Source: Limnephilus marmoratus (taxonomy: Eukaryota > Arthropoda > Insecta > Trichoptera > Limnephilidae). Taken from it: 64,000 bases of DNA. The translations under genes and the position numbers were made by a program. The number at the start of each line of letters is the position of its first letter. Position 1 is the stretch's first letter. The stretch covers positions 41,759,460 through 41,823,459 of the forward strand of contig OU862913.1 of assembly GCA_917880885.1 (NCBI GenBank), written 5' to 3'. The notes beneath the pieces were generated by a model. It made no database searches, had not been told where the DNA came from, and worked only from the letters and a program-made list of their open reading frames with translations. Below are positions 33,941-45,309 of this stretch, piece by piece.

Positions 33941-34624
33941 CGAGGAAACTGATTCTGTGAGTCTAGAAACTAGGCGGACAGCAAGTCTTGCTAAAATGTC
34001 TTTCAAAATTTGTAACAATTTCATCGATAGCCCATTTCTCTTGGGATGCTATGATTTATATGTACCAGACCACTACAGCTATAGCTGAGATACCATGATC
34101 TGTTCAGAGTACCAAACGGCAGAACTGGCAAAGTATAGCATGACGAGGGGAGTGGTGCTTTTAAATGAAATTGCGAATTGGATGTAAGTGACTATTGATA
34201 TGCCTTAAAACTATTATTGAAGAGTCACCTGCCTAAATGCTGATATAGTAACTAAATTGTACTGTCATTGGAATAATTATGTTGTACAAGAATAATATGG
34301 ATAATAAATAGTAATAATAAAATGTTTATACATTTTTTTTATCTAAATCAGTTTTCTTTGTCGGTTTACTAATTTTGCAATCCGGAATAATTGACTATTT
34401 TGGAATCGTTCTTTAGTGTGAAAAATAACTACAAGTAAAGCAGAGTAGTGAATGACTTAAGTCCATTTGGCGACTTTACAGGAAAAACAAAATACTGTTT
34501 CTATATAGATATACATTATGTAAAGAAGAGTGTCTGTGGTGGGCGGGCGGTGTGGCTTTATTTTTTATAAGATTAGAGATTAATGAAATTTTGCACGCCA
34601 TAGTTCCAAATAAAAGGATATTTA

Positions 34625-34850
34625 CTTCATTGAAGAATAATAGAATACTAAACAATTAGCCGAAACGTGAAAAAGAACAAGACACAAAATAAAAAAGATA
34701 ATGGTCACAACTGGGACTCGAACCCAGGAACTGTCGTCTAGCGAGACGAATGCTTTAACAAATTCGACAACTGAGACCTCACATTTTGAAGTGATACTTG
34801 TCAATGAACAACATTATCATCATATTTTGATTTGATTTATATGTACAACT
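34625..34850 (-). mobile_element. SINE-2 copy
   Basis: A tRNA-like core at ~34770-34700 on the minus strand with the B-box gggttcgagtccc, and the same left flank (attgaagaataatagaatac) as at 31790. Part of its other flank recurs at 35095-35165. Confidence 0.65.
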
Positions 34851-35439
34851 TTGTTTTGTAATTTTTCATTTTTATATTAAAAAAAAAATATATATATATT
34901 TTTTGTTTTATATAATTTTGGATTAATATTCCTTTTTGATAAAATTAACTTACTTATTCTTATTATGCTGTCTCAGTAGAAGTAAAGTCACAAGGAGGAA
35001 ATCCGTAATTGGTTTTATTTTGGCTATTTAATACTATGTACAAACTGAAATAAATATAAACTGTTGATTTCCCGAAAATTAATAAATAAAATAAATAAAA
35101 TATATCTTCAACAATTTTTTTCAAAATTCTCGGAAGCTATTTTTTTATTGGAAACAATAAAAATAAGGTAGATAAGGTAAGGTAACCAATTTTTTTTTTT
35201 AAATTTTAAAAGTGATTGTAAAAAGAAAGTTGTTCAAATAAAAAAAATTACTGGTCCCCATCTGCCGGGGACTTCAGCAAGTAATTGAGTCCATAAAGTT
35301 TGTTTCTAAATTTCACTTATTTAAATCAATGAAAACCAAAATTTCCGCCTTTAACATAAGATTTGTAAGTAGGTACTTAAATACCTACCTACTTTACTGC
35401 AAACAATATTTTAAATAATTCATTACATATTTCATCCAA

Positions 35440-35600
35440 AGAAACGTCACTATCTCAGTGCCGAATCTTTTTTCAGATTTTCTTCATTCACATATTTATG
35501 TAGGTAGGTACTAAGACGTTGAAAAAAAAACAATAAAACAATCGAAATCAACACGACAATTTCACGTTTCAAAAAGAAATCTTTAATTTTTATTTTTTTA
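35440..35600 (-). repeat. Repeat D fragment
   Basis: gaaacgtcactatctcagtg and tttatgtaggtaggtactaa match 10565-10720. Confidence 0.5.
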
Positions 35601-35639
35601 TTAATAAATTTTCTTTATTACTTATTTACAGTTTTTTTT

Positions 35640-36115
35640 ACATTTTTAAATTAAGTCCCGTTAAACTGATTGATATCAGTTTGTCAACGGGTTCTTTTGA
35701 CATTTACTTTTTTTTATAAATTGAGACAGGTACATAAAATATACACATTATTACATTTTATATATACAAAAAAAAAAAACATCTATTTTGGAAAAAAAAT
35801 GTTAATAAATTTTTATATAAGAAATACAGAACAGAATAGAAATAAAAAAAATAATAATGGAAAAAACATAAAACGAAAAGCGGAAAAACAGAGATTACTA
35901 CAAAAAAGTTCTTTCACTTAACCATTTTTTTAGCGTACATTTCTTAAACTCAATTCACAGCTTTTTATTGCGTTGGGTAACATGTTGTAAATTATTGGAA
36001 CAGGGTATTCTAGAGTTCTTTGACCGTATTTATTTAGGTATCTGGGAATTATAAGTCCATCGTTTGCAGTTAGTCTTGTATTATGAACATGAACCACTAG
36101 TTTATTATATTCAGA
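35640..36115 (-). pseudogene. LINE C-terminal fragment
   Basis: The minus strand reads VHNTRLTANDGLIIPRYLNK and YGQRTLEYPVPIIYNMLPN before stops, the usual C-terminal end of CR1/Jockey LINEs. It may be the same family as the element at 1-1650. Confidence 0.6.
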
Positions 36116-36119
36116 TTGA

Positions 36120-36345
36120 GAGATTGAGAAGTTTCAATTCTAAATTATGGTAGTACACTAGATACTAAGAGTTTTTTCCTCTATGGAAGGTGCCGCAGAT
36201 AAACTAAATATTATTTCCAATTAATCAGTTGTGAATAAACATAAATTAATTAAAAAAAAATCATTTGTGCACGTCGGAATTCGAACCCGCGACTTTTGGT
36301 TTGCTAGTCGAGAATCTTACCCTTCGACCACGGAGGCCGTCATAA
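36120..36345 (-). mobile_element. SINE-1 copy with short body
   Basis: The head is at 36340-36265 with the A-box tggtcgaagggtaagattct and B-box gggttcgaattcc. The body is truncated. Confidence 0.7.
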
Positions 36346-36349
36346 AATG

Positions 36350-37240
36350 TTGAGATAAATTTTACATAATGAATGTACGCAAAACAATTTGGCATTTCTT
36401 ATTTTGGACAGTTTTTGAGAATTTATTCTAATCTTCGAATTATGCATCGCTAGTATGAGAAAATTCATTTCTGCCGCCGGAAAATCAATATTTTTCAAAC
36501 GATCAAAAAAGTGTATTTCGTATTTAATTTATTTCTTAACACGGGTAATATTTTAATTATTTTTATTCTTTACTAATTATTTTATTTCATATGGTTTTCT
36601 TAGTAATATGTATTAAAATTGTGAAAAACATGACGTTCTTAATCTCAATTTTTGAAAGAATAAAGTGACAGTACAATATAAGTGTTTGATCATATTATAG
36701 GTAATATTGTAGTTGATCAAAGGGAGCACACATTGTATATTGTGAAAGAAGAATCTCGTAGTTAGCATTTTAGATTTTGCAGATATCAATGCATGAATTT
36801 TGTTTAAAAAGACCAGTAGCGCACCCAGGGGAAGGCCCAGAGAGCCCCCTCATAAAAAAAGTTAAAAGAAGTGTTTCCAAGAAGTAGCGTTGCATTATCT
36901 GTGTGCGTAATGCTTACAGTGGTTTTAATTAGTTCCACTGGTAAGGTACCGGTTCAAGCACTGTGTATTATGGGAGTTATTCAGTAATTCATTAACAAAA
37001 ATTTTCTCACAATTATTACGGACTGCACCTCACCGCAGGAAAATTACAGAAACAGACAGAGCCTTACAAGGATGAAAGAATTTTGTTTAATGCTTTTGTG
37101 TATTACCAGTCATTAGATTGGACCTCAGGGAGGAAAAAAATGGAAACGACTGTGCCTTACAAGGCGATAAAAAAAAAACAATGATTAAAAAAATCTGTAT
37201 AATGGATAAATCTGTATAATGTCATATAATAAATAAATAA
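36350..37240. other. First intron, no clear feature
   Basis: AT-rich. Two short related stretches (gactgcacctcaccgcagga near 37020, ggacctcagggaggaaaaaa near 37120) hint at a decayed repeat. Confidence 0.35.
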
Positions 37241-37244
37241 AAAT

Positions 37245-37325
37245 CTGTATAATGTCAATATTGACATATCCTGATGAAGATAACATTGTTATCGAAACAT
37301 GTAGATATTGTTTATAATATAGTGG
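37245..37325 (+). ncRNA. Hammerhead-like motif, Penelope-type
   Basis: CTGATGA, then a 6-bp stem (gataac/gttatc) with an ATT loop, then GAAA, flanked by caatattgacat and atgtagatattg, which can pair as stem I with an internal mismatch. This is the layout of hammerhead ribozymes carried by Penelope-like elements. One extra A between CTGATGA and the stem departs from the consensus, so activity is doubtful. Confidence 0.4.
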
Positions 37326-37451
37326 TTTTAACAAAGTGATTTTTTATTCATTATATAATTAATGATGCCACAAAATAATTTTGCGAAGTTTGAAGAAGTA
37401 AAAAAATCTGTCAGATACGATTTTAGATTTTTACGGCCAAAAATTATTTTG

Positions 37452-37571
37452 TTATTAGTTTTAGGGGTATTATGCCGTGTTGCGCTACCTCCTTCTTTAG
37501 CCAACGTTTCGGACAGCGTTGGCTAAAGAAGGAGGTAGCGCAACACGGCATAATACCCCAAAAACTAATAA
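37452..37571. mobile_element. Foldback element, copy 2, near-perfect hairpin
   Basis: Arms of 55 bp (37452-37506 and 37517-37571) differ at one position around a 10-nt loop (tttcggacag). The same arm sequence as copy 1, without its core. Confidence 0.9.
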
Positions 37572-38269
37572 AAAAAAAAAAAAAAATCTGTGTTTATATT
37601 TTTCAACAAATTAGCAGTTGGGATTGTCGTGCGGTAATAAAAAAATTATAAATTTTCAGGTCACAAGTTATGTATTGAAGCTATTTGAAATTGACTTTTT
37701 CAAATGCTCCTGCAGAGAATACAGAAGTTAAAAATAATTATTATGCCCAACATATAAAGTTGAAAATAAAATAATAATATGAATATTGCAGTCAGCCATC
37801 TTCTAATACTCACAAAATATTATAGGCCTGGAAAGGTTGGATTTAAAGAAGGTTTTAATATTATTATTTTTATTTTTATTTTAAAAAATCGATTTAAAAA
37901 AAAAATCTGCTGCAATTTATTTAACAAGCATCAAAATGACGGATATAATTTAAAAAAAAAGTTTTATCAAATGCAAGTAAGCATTTTAAATTAATAAATA
38001 TCTTAATAAAAATGCATTGAATTAAAATAAAATTAATCAGTTTTTTATCAAACTGAATTTTAATATAGGCACTAGGTAGGTAGGTATTGCCAGTAAATCT
38101 GTATAATCCATAAACAGTATATAAATAAAAAAAAGTTAGGTAAAACAATAGAAATACATATTATTGTGATATTGATTGCTGTCAAGTTTAATTTGTGGAA
38201 CTCCGTTTTAGTTAGAAGATTTTTCTTTCATGTTATAATTTATAATAAATTAAAAACATTTTCGTTTTT

Positions 38270-38345
38270 TGTTTTTGGGGTGTTATGAAATGTTGGCTAA
38301 AGAAGGAGGTAGCGCAACATGGCATAACATCCCAAAAACAAATAA
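38270..38345. mobile_element. Foldback element remnant, copy 3
   Basis: gttttggggtgttatgaaat then gttggctaaagaaggaggta; one arm is mostly deleted. The flanking cgaaaatacttttgatcgtg also matches copy 1. Confidence 0.65.
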
Positions 38346-38575
38346 CGAAAATACTTTTGATCGTGACAATCTAAAAATGTAACCAAAATAAAAACAGTTT
38401 ATTTTAATTAAATTATCAACAAGTTCTGCTATCAATTTTATTATTATTACGTGTGGCAGCTATTTCGTAAACAGTATAATATATATTATTATAAACAAAT
38501 ATTTTGATTTCAAACACCAATTAATTTTAATATTATGAAGTGAGACAGTATATAAAGTATAGAAAATATTCTTAC

Positions 38576-38642
38576 CTTGCCTCTGTGCTCCCACAAATTT
38601 TGCCACCACTAAAACCGTTAACACAATTTCTAGGAATTTCAT
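38576..38642 (-). CDS. Signal-peptide exon of the CLIP gene
   Basis: ATG at 38642-38640. Encodes MKFLEIVLTVLVVAKFVGAQ then RQ and one base, with donor GTAAGAAT, leaving in phase 1. The hydrophobic core followed by VGA-Q is a standard secretion signal with cleavage after Ala. It joins the CLIP1 first half (27159) in frame through a split Gly codon. The intervening intron is 11.4 kb. An undetected exon in that intron cannot be excluded. Confidence 0.82.
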
Positions 38643-38717
38643 TTTGAAAATAATTTTACAACACCGAATTTATTGTTAAAAATTTTCTTGTTATTATCAC
38701 TCGAAGAGTTGAACTCC

Positions 38718-38755
38718 AACTGTGATTCAACGAGCTTTACTATCATATTTATATC
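38718..38755 (-). promoter_or_regulatory. Core promoter: TATA box and initiator
   Basis: On the minus strand TATAAATA lies at 38753-38746, with an initiator-like TCACAGTT at 38725-38718, about 30 nt downstream. This places the start ~80 nt before the ATG at 38642. Confidence 0.6.
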
Positions 38756-38874
38756 AGTATATTTGCACTTGGAGTCACAAGAGATAAGAATTTTTCTCTC
38801 TCATATGTAAATAATTCATGAATAACTCTCCTAACCCTCTGATGCCAGTTATTTTTTGCAAAGAGGAAGCTTTT

Positions 38875-38945
38875 ATGTAAATAATTTCCCTGAAGGCCTG
38901 TCTTCTTTGGGGAAGCTGTATAGAGGATCTTTTTATCGATTAGTA
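38875..38945 (-). repeat. Family-A 3' fragment
   Basis: ccctgaaggcctgtcttctt and gtatagaggatctttttatc match the terminal part of family A. Confidence 0.5.
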
Positions 38946-39039
38946 ATTGTTATTCGGATACGCGAGGTCAGTCAACGGTTCCATGACAGTTGATCCGTCG
39001 ACAATAACTGGTCCCCCGGCGTACTTATGTACGGCGTAC

Positions 39040-39370
39040 TTACAATTTGGGAGGCGGAAATGGGTACCGCCCCCCCAGGAACCTTTGTTGGATAACCAAC
39101 ACTTCTGCCCTAGGTCACCTCAAGTGGTTCGCAACGTTTGGTGACTTACCCTTGGTGCCCGGTTTCATGGGGTGAGGTTTGTCTAGGTCTTGGAGGCGGA
39201 TGACCAGGACACGCTGAACCCCAGATTCCTACCCACCCCTTAAACCCTTTTCCTTCCCAGAACTCTCTTCTCCTGCCTTTCATAAAAAACCCTCCAGTAT
39301 CCCCAAAGATGACATAGGTCCTGAGGGAAATCATTTTTCTCAGGGCCTCCTGTGTGGAGCTCATGTAAAA
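39040..39370 (+). repeat. Family-A repeat, short form
   Basis: Runs from acaatttgggaggcggaaat to gtgtggagctcatgtaaaaa, ending in an A-rich tail. Nearly the same as 52080-52425. Confidence 0.88.
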
Positions 39371-39374
39371 ACAA

Positions 39375-40005
39375 AACAAAAAAAAAATGTGCAGTCGGTT
39401 TAGAGATAATATGGCACACCTAATTACATAAAATATATCTAAGTGACCCCGAGGGAATGTGCAGAGAGGATGTACCGCCGAATAATATATTATTCGGCGA
39501 AATAACCACCAAGTTTCAAATACACCAAGGAAAGATTTGCTTCTCTATTGCGCATGTACAAACAAATCGACACTGAGTATAAATTCGTTTGATATTCGTA
39601 CCAACTTATTATTAAGGGAATTTTAGAAGTAGATTTTATTTTTGAAATTGGTAAATAATGCACAAAAGATTGTAATTTTCTAGTAAATATCATTTCGGGG
39701 AAACAATTGTCAGGTCACCCTGTAAACGATGATCATTATTAGTCGGAAAATATAAAATATAAACTCTTCAAAACAAAAATGTCTACAAATAGTTACATAG
39801 ACAATGCTCAAGAAATACAAAAAAATAAAAGAAAACGTTAATAACAGTTCACCAAATAAAAAAAAGACAGGTGAGAAAACGTTTATAGTTTTGATGACTC
39901 AATTCCACGTTCTTATCTATTGAATAGGTGTACAAAATGCATCGCGAAGTTGATAAAACACATGAAAAATGTCGATGGTGTTCCCCATTCCTTCGTAGTA
40001 GTATG
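39375..40005. other. Intergenic, no feature seen
   Basis: AT-rich sequence upstream of the CLIP gene promoter. No gene or known repeat was recognised. Confidence 0.45.
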
Positions 40006-40008
40006 TAG

Positions 40009-40516
40009 TCCGGTCAAAATAGCCCTAAAATAGGGGTAACCTAGCATAAACTCCCAAGAAGCTGAAAATTTACATGAACGTTAGGAATACCATTATAATG
40101 AAATTGTAAAAAGCCCCAATCGAATCTATGTATGAAAAAAAATATTCAAGGTCAAAGTTCACACAAACTGGTTTTTTTGATTTTTCAGCGAAACGGTTAG
40201 TTTTATGATAAAACTAGTTAAGACAAAAATTGTAGAACATCCAGTTATCTACAAAAATTGTACTTACACTTTTTTCTCTAAGATTAATTGTTTCTGAGAA
40301 AAAGTTATTCTAAAATTTACTAATGTTGTATTCCCTATAACACGCATGACTACGCTGTCTGTGTACATCATATAAGTAAAACTGTTAGTCTATCGATTGG
40401 AACTTTTCGATCGATTGGGACTTTTCACAATTTCATTATAATGGTTTCTCTAACGTTCATGCAAACTTTCAGCGTCTTGGGAATTTGTTCTAAGATGAAT
40501 GTCTATCTTGACCGGA
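40009..40516. mobile_element. Long-arm MITE
   Basis: Arms of ~118 bp begin TCCGGTCAAAATAG and, on the complement, TCCGGTCAAGATAG. Both continue through gaacgttag and cattataatgaaattgt. No ORF between. Target duplication not clear. Confidence 0.75.
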
Positions 40517-40884
40517 TTATTGTTTATTGTGATTAATTCGAAAAACGCTTGAATCTTCAACCCATTATTGTATTTTCATCAAACGAGCAAGTATTGAAAA
40601 AAGGCGTTAAAATAGAGTTTCGGAAAAGTAAAAATATATATTCTGATTACATTTTCAGAATTTACGCAATAAAAACTTTAGTGAAAAGGCTATCAACATA
40701 CTGAGTTGTGATTCTCCGGAAAGTAAATATACGAAAGGTAGTTAACTATTTCAGCCTTCCCGGTTCATGAAAATAAACTTTTTCAGATACAACAACATCA
40801 ATAACGTCGTGTTTTTCAATCTTAGCACTCTAGCTCACTAAAAACTCGCGGACCTCCACTGGTAGGTACCAACTTTACCGAAAG

Positions 40885-41275
40885 TTTGAATTTTTCCCAT
40901 AATCAGTTCCAATTTTGAAAGTGATCCTTAAATTCAAAGCTAAAGTTCTAGAGTTCTTGAACTGCCATTACAGACAGAGGCACATTCGAAATTAGTATTT
41001 TTAATACCTAGCTCAGACCCGTGAAAAATCAGGGGATATTGTAATGCTTATATTTAATTTTATATTATACTAAATTTACCTACTATGTCACATGTTTGTT
41101 TTTTTCCACAATCAGTTCCAATTTTGAAGAAGAAATTTAAAATCAAATCAAAAATTCTACATTTCCTTGAACGCGGTTACAGCCAGCGGCATACCCGAAA
41201 TTAGTATTTTTAATCCCTAGCGCAGGCTCGTGAAAAATCACGGGATATTATCATTCCAATTTTAAATAATATACC
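40885..41275. repeat. ~200-bp satellite units related to 32375-32745
   Basis: gctcagacccgtgaaaaatc at ~41011 and gcgcaggctcgtgaaaaatc at ~41220, with the shared ttccacaatcagttccaatt block between. Confidence 0.7.
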
Positions 41276-41648
41276 AAAACGGTGCGAATTTCATGACGCT
41301 AGAGCTCACCGTTAGAGTTATTGCTGCTGATTTTTTTCACTAAAATAATTAAACTCGCGCCGTCTGTGAAAGAGTAGATTATAAATTCTTTTGAATATCA
41401 CCTCAATTATTTTTTTCCATTACATAAATACATTGTAGAGGAACAATGTGAACAGAGGAAAACATGTGAACTCTGTTTAGCATATTTACAGAGATATTGA
41501 AACAATTATAGACGAGCCGAATCACTAAATCAGTTTACAGCACCGGCACGGAAGGGTTAAAACGTTTGTGGCCAAATATTTTTTTAATTTTTTTAATTCG
41601 ACTTCACACACGTTGTTTTTATTTATTTCGTCATCATCATCATCATCA

Positions 41649-42060
41649 TCATCTTCTTCCCCTTATCCTATTCGGGTCGGGGACCCATTGCATCGACAAG
41701 GCTCCTGTCTTGTGCTGATTGTTCGGCCTCTGTCCATGGTAGCCCCGTCCTCTCCTCACACAGTTTCTGGAGTTGCCTCGCCCAACTGTGTCTGGGGCGG
41801 CCCACTGGACGTCTACCCTCTGGAATCGCACTCAGTATCTTCCTCGGAATTCGGTCATCAGACATTCTTAGTACATGCCCAAGCCACCTCAGTTGCGATT
41901 TTTCTATGAAGAGTAGCAGTGGTTCAATGTTTAGATCATCTCGGATCGTGGAGTTTCTTATATGATCCCATTTCGTAACCCCTGCCACTCCTCTCAAGTA
42001 CCTCATTTCGGCAGCTTGGACTCTAGAGCGTGTTCGTTATTTTGCATCCATGTCTTATTT
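41649..42060 (-). pseudogene. LINE 3' fragment with (GAT)n tail
   Basis: Minus-strand frame 42006-41668: MRYLRGVAGVTKWDHIRNS, QLRWLGHVLRMSDD and GRRPVGRPRHSWARQLQKL. The tail at 41655-41630 is a run of gat/gac triplets. It is 5'-truncated at ~42060, as LINE copies usually are. Confidence 0.75.
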
Positions 42061-42174
42061 CGTACTAAATATAATAATACGAGTATAATGAAATGTCCCC
42101 AAATAGGCAAGTTTCTCCCCCAATAGACAACTGCCGGTGACCGGTGAGAGAGTATTTTGTGCATGATAAGCAAG

Positions 42175-42540
42175 GCCGACGGCCTCCGTCGTTGAGGAGT
42201 AAGCCACTCGACTCGCAATCCGAATGCGGGATCCAATCGCGACGTGGGGAAATAAATTTTATTTGTTTAATTTGTGTTATTTCACAATTAATTAATTTAA
42301 AATAATATATAGAATATTAGCTGCACGTTTCAGAGTGGAAGATACTCTTAGTTTCGCCCTGATGATACCACCATTAAAATTGAAACCTTGCTTGAAATGG
42401 CTTTAGCCGTGTTTGGTGGCCAGATGTGAATAACCAGGTACAGCTCCACCTTCCTCTTCCCCATCACCTTCCCCTCCCCACTCCCTTCAGCCTCTCAACA
42501 TACCCCAGTTGGGGTTAAAAAATGATATCCAGTTTTGACT
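42175..42540 (+). mobile_element. SINE-1 copy
   Basis: A degraded tRNA head (ggcctccgtcgttgaggagt at 42181) is followed by the body with ggctttagccgtgtttggtg and tcacatacccca-type blocks at 42320-42530, plus orientation. Confidence 0.72.
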
Positions 42541-44111
42541 CGAGCCTTTTGCATTCTGGCTGTTTGTAAATTTTTTTGTACGATCCGAATCTGTTTCAAG
42601 CTGGTGGCTGTTTAAAAGGTTCACCTAAGATTTTTTTTTCAAATTTGAAATCGTCGTGGTCATTTGGACTTTCTCATTTGCATTTTTTCAATATCACGCT
42701 ACTATCTAGACATGGGCAAAATTGAATGACCGAATTAAATGAATAAATTCAATCTTGTGACACACTTGATCTGATTCTCAATTTCAAAAGGAATTGATTC
42801 TTCATTCCTTACATTTGGCCTTGTATCGTACGATTTTTAACGGCAACATAAATGTTTAATTTCCATTTATTTTACTGTTAAATTATTTCAATGAATAATG
42901 TGTTCCGTAAACGATTTAAATATTATAATGTTTCATAGGTATTTTTAAAATATATTAAATACCGTATTTAAATATTATTCAATGGGCGGCGCGCCGCGAA
43001 GTTGTCGACGGTATTGTGATTGTGAGCGACTCGTATCCCGCTATCGCCGGCCGCCGTTCTAAAAACCCGTAGATCAAAACGCGGCCGCGATTCAGCCGAA
43101 TTGTCTGAGCGTCCCTTTCACGCAAGGAATTAATCATTTGTCGTAGTCAATGTCCTGAGATTGTCCTAAGGTCCCCGCGCGTCCCGTCCCGTCCGCGTCC
43201 CAGGTACTCGTAGCTAGTCTGTCGCTATCGGAAATTGTCCGAAGCGCTTTATTCACGAATTATAACTAAAAGTCTTTTTCACTTGTGACGTTGTTGTCTC
43301 TAGTTAATCTCAGACCTAGAAATGACGTCAGATGTCATCGTCTTACATCGTCATCGTTTCATGTCAATCTCGGCTCGCGAGTTGATCAAGTCTCTGCGGG
43401 GTAAGACACAAGACACTAGTCAAAAGTTACTCTTTCATTCCTCAATGCCGGCCCTTAATCCGTCCGAGCGCAGCGGTTCACTAATTCCTCGGCGGGCCAA
43501 GCCTTCAATTTCATTACATAGTTAGCCGAAAACTTTCGACATTGAATCCGAACATCGCGGCATCGGCTAGAAAAGTGAGAAGCAAAAATTGTGCACTTGT
43601 AATCGTTTTCTTGGCACGTATGAAAGATATTGGAATACAAATACCTACCTACTTTTAGACGTGGATCTTGGGTAGATGTAAAATGTAAATTTGCATATAT
43701 TATAAGGCCAATCAGCCGTTGTCAGCTGTTGTCAGCTGTCATAAAATACTTTTAAGTTTAATAAATAAAATACTTTAAGGGTGAAACAAAAAACTGTAAA
43801 ATTTAAAGATTTAATTGCTAGCTATAAATACATTTTACATACGAAAAATAACGATACTAAAAAAAGACAAACATATACATCTAAGTATAGGATTTAGCCT
43901 GCGAGATAATGAGATAGAATAATCGGTCCTCTCTTTGTGTGATGCTTCGTAGCCTCCCCACTTATTGTGATTTAAAATGAAACGAAAAAGCGACACTAAA
44001 AAGAGACAAACACATTAATCTATAGGTTTTAGCCTGCGAGTTAGTGAGATAGAATAATCGGTCTCCTCTTTGTGCGGTGCTGCGGTGTTTCATAGCCTAC
44101 CCATTCACTCT

Positions 44112-44158
<47 letters not shown>

Positions 44159-45300
44159 TTTTTTTTTTTTTTTTTTTGGAATTAATTGAATTAAAGGAAT
44201 GAATAGAAGGAATCAATTCAAAAGGCCGGGGGAATCAGACGGGATCTATTCACTTTTGGGAATCATTTTGCCCACGTCTACTACTATCTACCTGCCTGGA
44301 GAAAGTTTAAAAACAGAATTATCTTTGAGATAGTGACGATTCTGTGGACAAATTGTGTAATTTCTAATTTGAAATTTAAAAAAAGAAATTGAAGTAGGTA
44401 TCTACGTACACATATTTTTAGAGGAAATTTCGGCTTTTATTTATTAAATAGGGGAAATTTAGAAACATGCTTTTATGTACGTGATTTCGACGAGGGCATT
44501 AGTAATTGTATTTATTAATTTATTTGTTTAACAGTTTACTGAGTAAATCAAACAAATCGCATTAAGAGGGCATTACCAGAGAAAACCAGAAATATGTCAT
44601 TTTCAAATCAGATTTTAAACGTATTGACTCTTTTCCACAAAAAATTATAAATGGATTTCGAAAGATTGTTCTTTTATCTAGCATTCGCATGTAATAAATT
44701 TTGAGATTTTTTTTTTAATTTTTAGTATAATTAGGTTATTCCATAGGTCGTTGGCAGATTTGTTAAATTTTCAAAAAAGATTTTGTATTATACCACACCC
44801 ATTTCAAATAATATAATCATGCAGTAAAATAAATCAATATATTATCTAGCAAACGCATGTTTTAGAATTTAATTTTAGTTTCAATAAAATCATTTAAAAA
44901 TATGTAAGTACATGTGTTCCTTGATGAAAATTGGTCCATTTGTGTATTTATTTGCGCACTTACAAACTAATATATTTCAGATTTTTTTAACATTCTTATT
45001 AAATTTAGACATTATTAAAAAATGATAAAATATTTATAATCAAAAAATAATTACAAAAAGTACATTATTTTAATAGTTTTATCATCACGCCTTTCAGCAT
45101 TTTTGGATGAAGGTATAAATTAAAGCTAATTTTGATGGATATAAATTCGATATTGTGTTGTAATTTAAAAAAGCTGGTACGGAGAATAATTAATCTTTCT
45201 CATTGTAACCGCCCTGCACGATCGTAAGAACAACTTTCGACGAAATGTGGATTTTCGTCCGCTGGCTGGTTAAACGCTCTTAATTAGTATTTTACTTAGC
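42532..45300 (+). repeat. Large dispersed repeat E, left copy, split by a hAT-like element
   Basis: Segments 42532-42706 and 44289-44420 match 57125-57190 and 59050-59240 in direct orientation. 44560-45290 matches 57186-59045 as reverse complement. No coding content was recognised. The hAT-like element at 42707-44280 interrupts it. Confidence 0.65.
42707..44280. mobile_element. hAT-like non-autonomous element, copy 1
   Basis: Ends TAGACATGGGCAAAAT and ATTTTGCCCACGTCTA with perfect 8-bp duplications CTACTATC (42699-42706, 44281-44288). The interior has a GC-rich part (42985-43520), two satellite-like units (43785-44105) and a poly-T run (44117-44177). No transposase. Confidence 0.9.
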
Positions 45301-45309
45301 ACGGGGCCG

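Larger units (their letters stand above)
9651..38755 (-). other. Gene locus: five-CLIP serine protease homolog (masquerade-type), 3' end outside window
   Basis: Exons on the minus strand join in phase from a signal peptide (38642-38576) through five CLIP domains: 27159/26067, 25880/24904, 24755/23884, 23561/21358 and 20359/19162 (exon starts). A linker at 18374 and an S1 domain at 11158 and 9809 follow. Each CLIP first half contributes three Cys (as in GDNC...GVC...C) and each second half three (C...VCC), giving the six of a disulfide-knotted CLIP domain. First halves are all exactly 104 nt, phase 1 to 0. Family knowledge: insect proteins with several CLIP domains and an S1-like domain, such as Drosophila Masquerade, are secreted and usually catalytically inactive, acting as cofactors in immune cascades or in adhesion. 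The S1 part here lacks a visible TAAHC exon and has an IGSG rather than IVGG N-terminus. Function is inferred, not shown. The ~29-kb span is due to repeat-filled introns. Confidence 0.8.

Noticed and set aside
41568..41909. Plus-strand ORF with a Ser run
   Set aside because: The Ser run is the (TCA)n complement of the LINE tail and the rest is antisense to the LINE C-terminus.
42985..43250. GC-rich stretch with ggcgcgcc, resembling a CpG-type promoter
   Set aside because: It lies inside a hAT-like element and recurs in its second copy at ~51110-51370.
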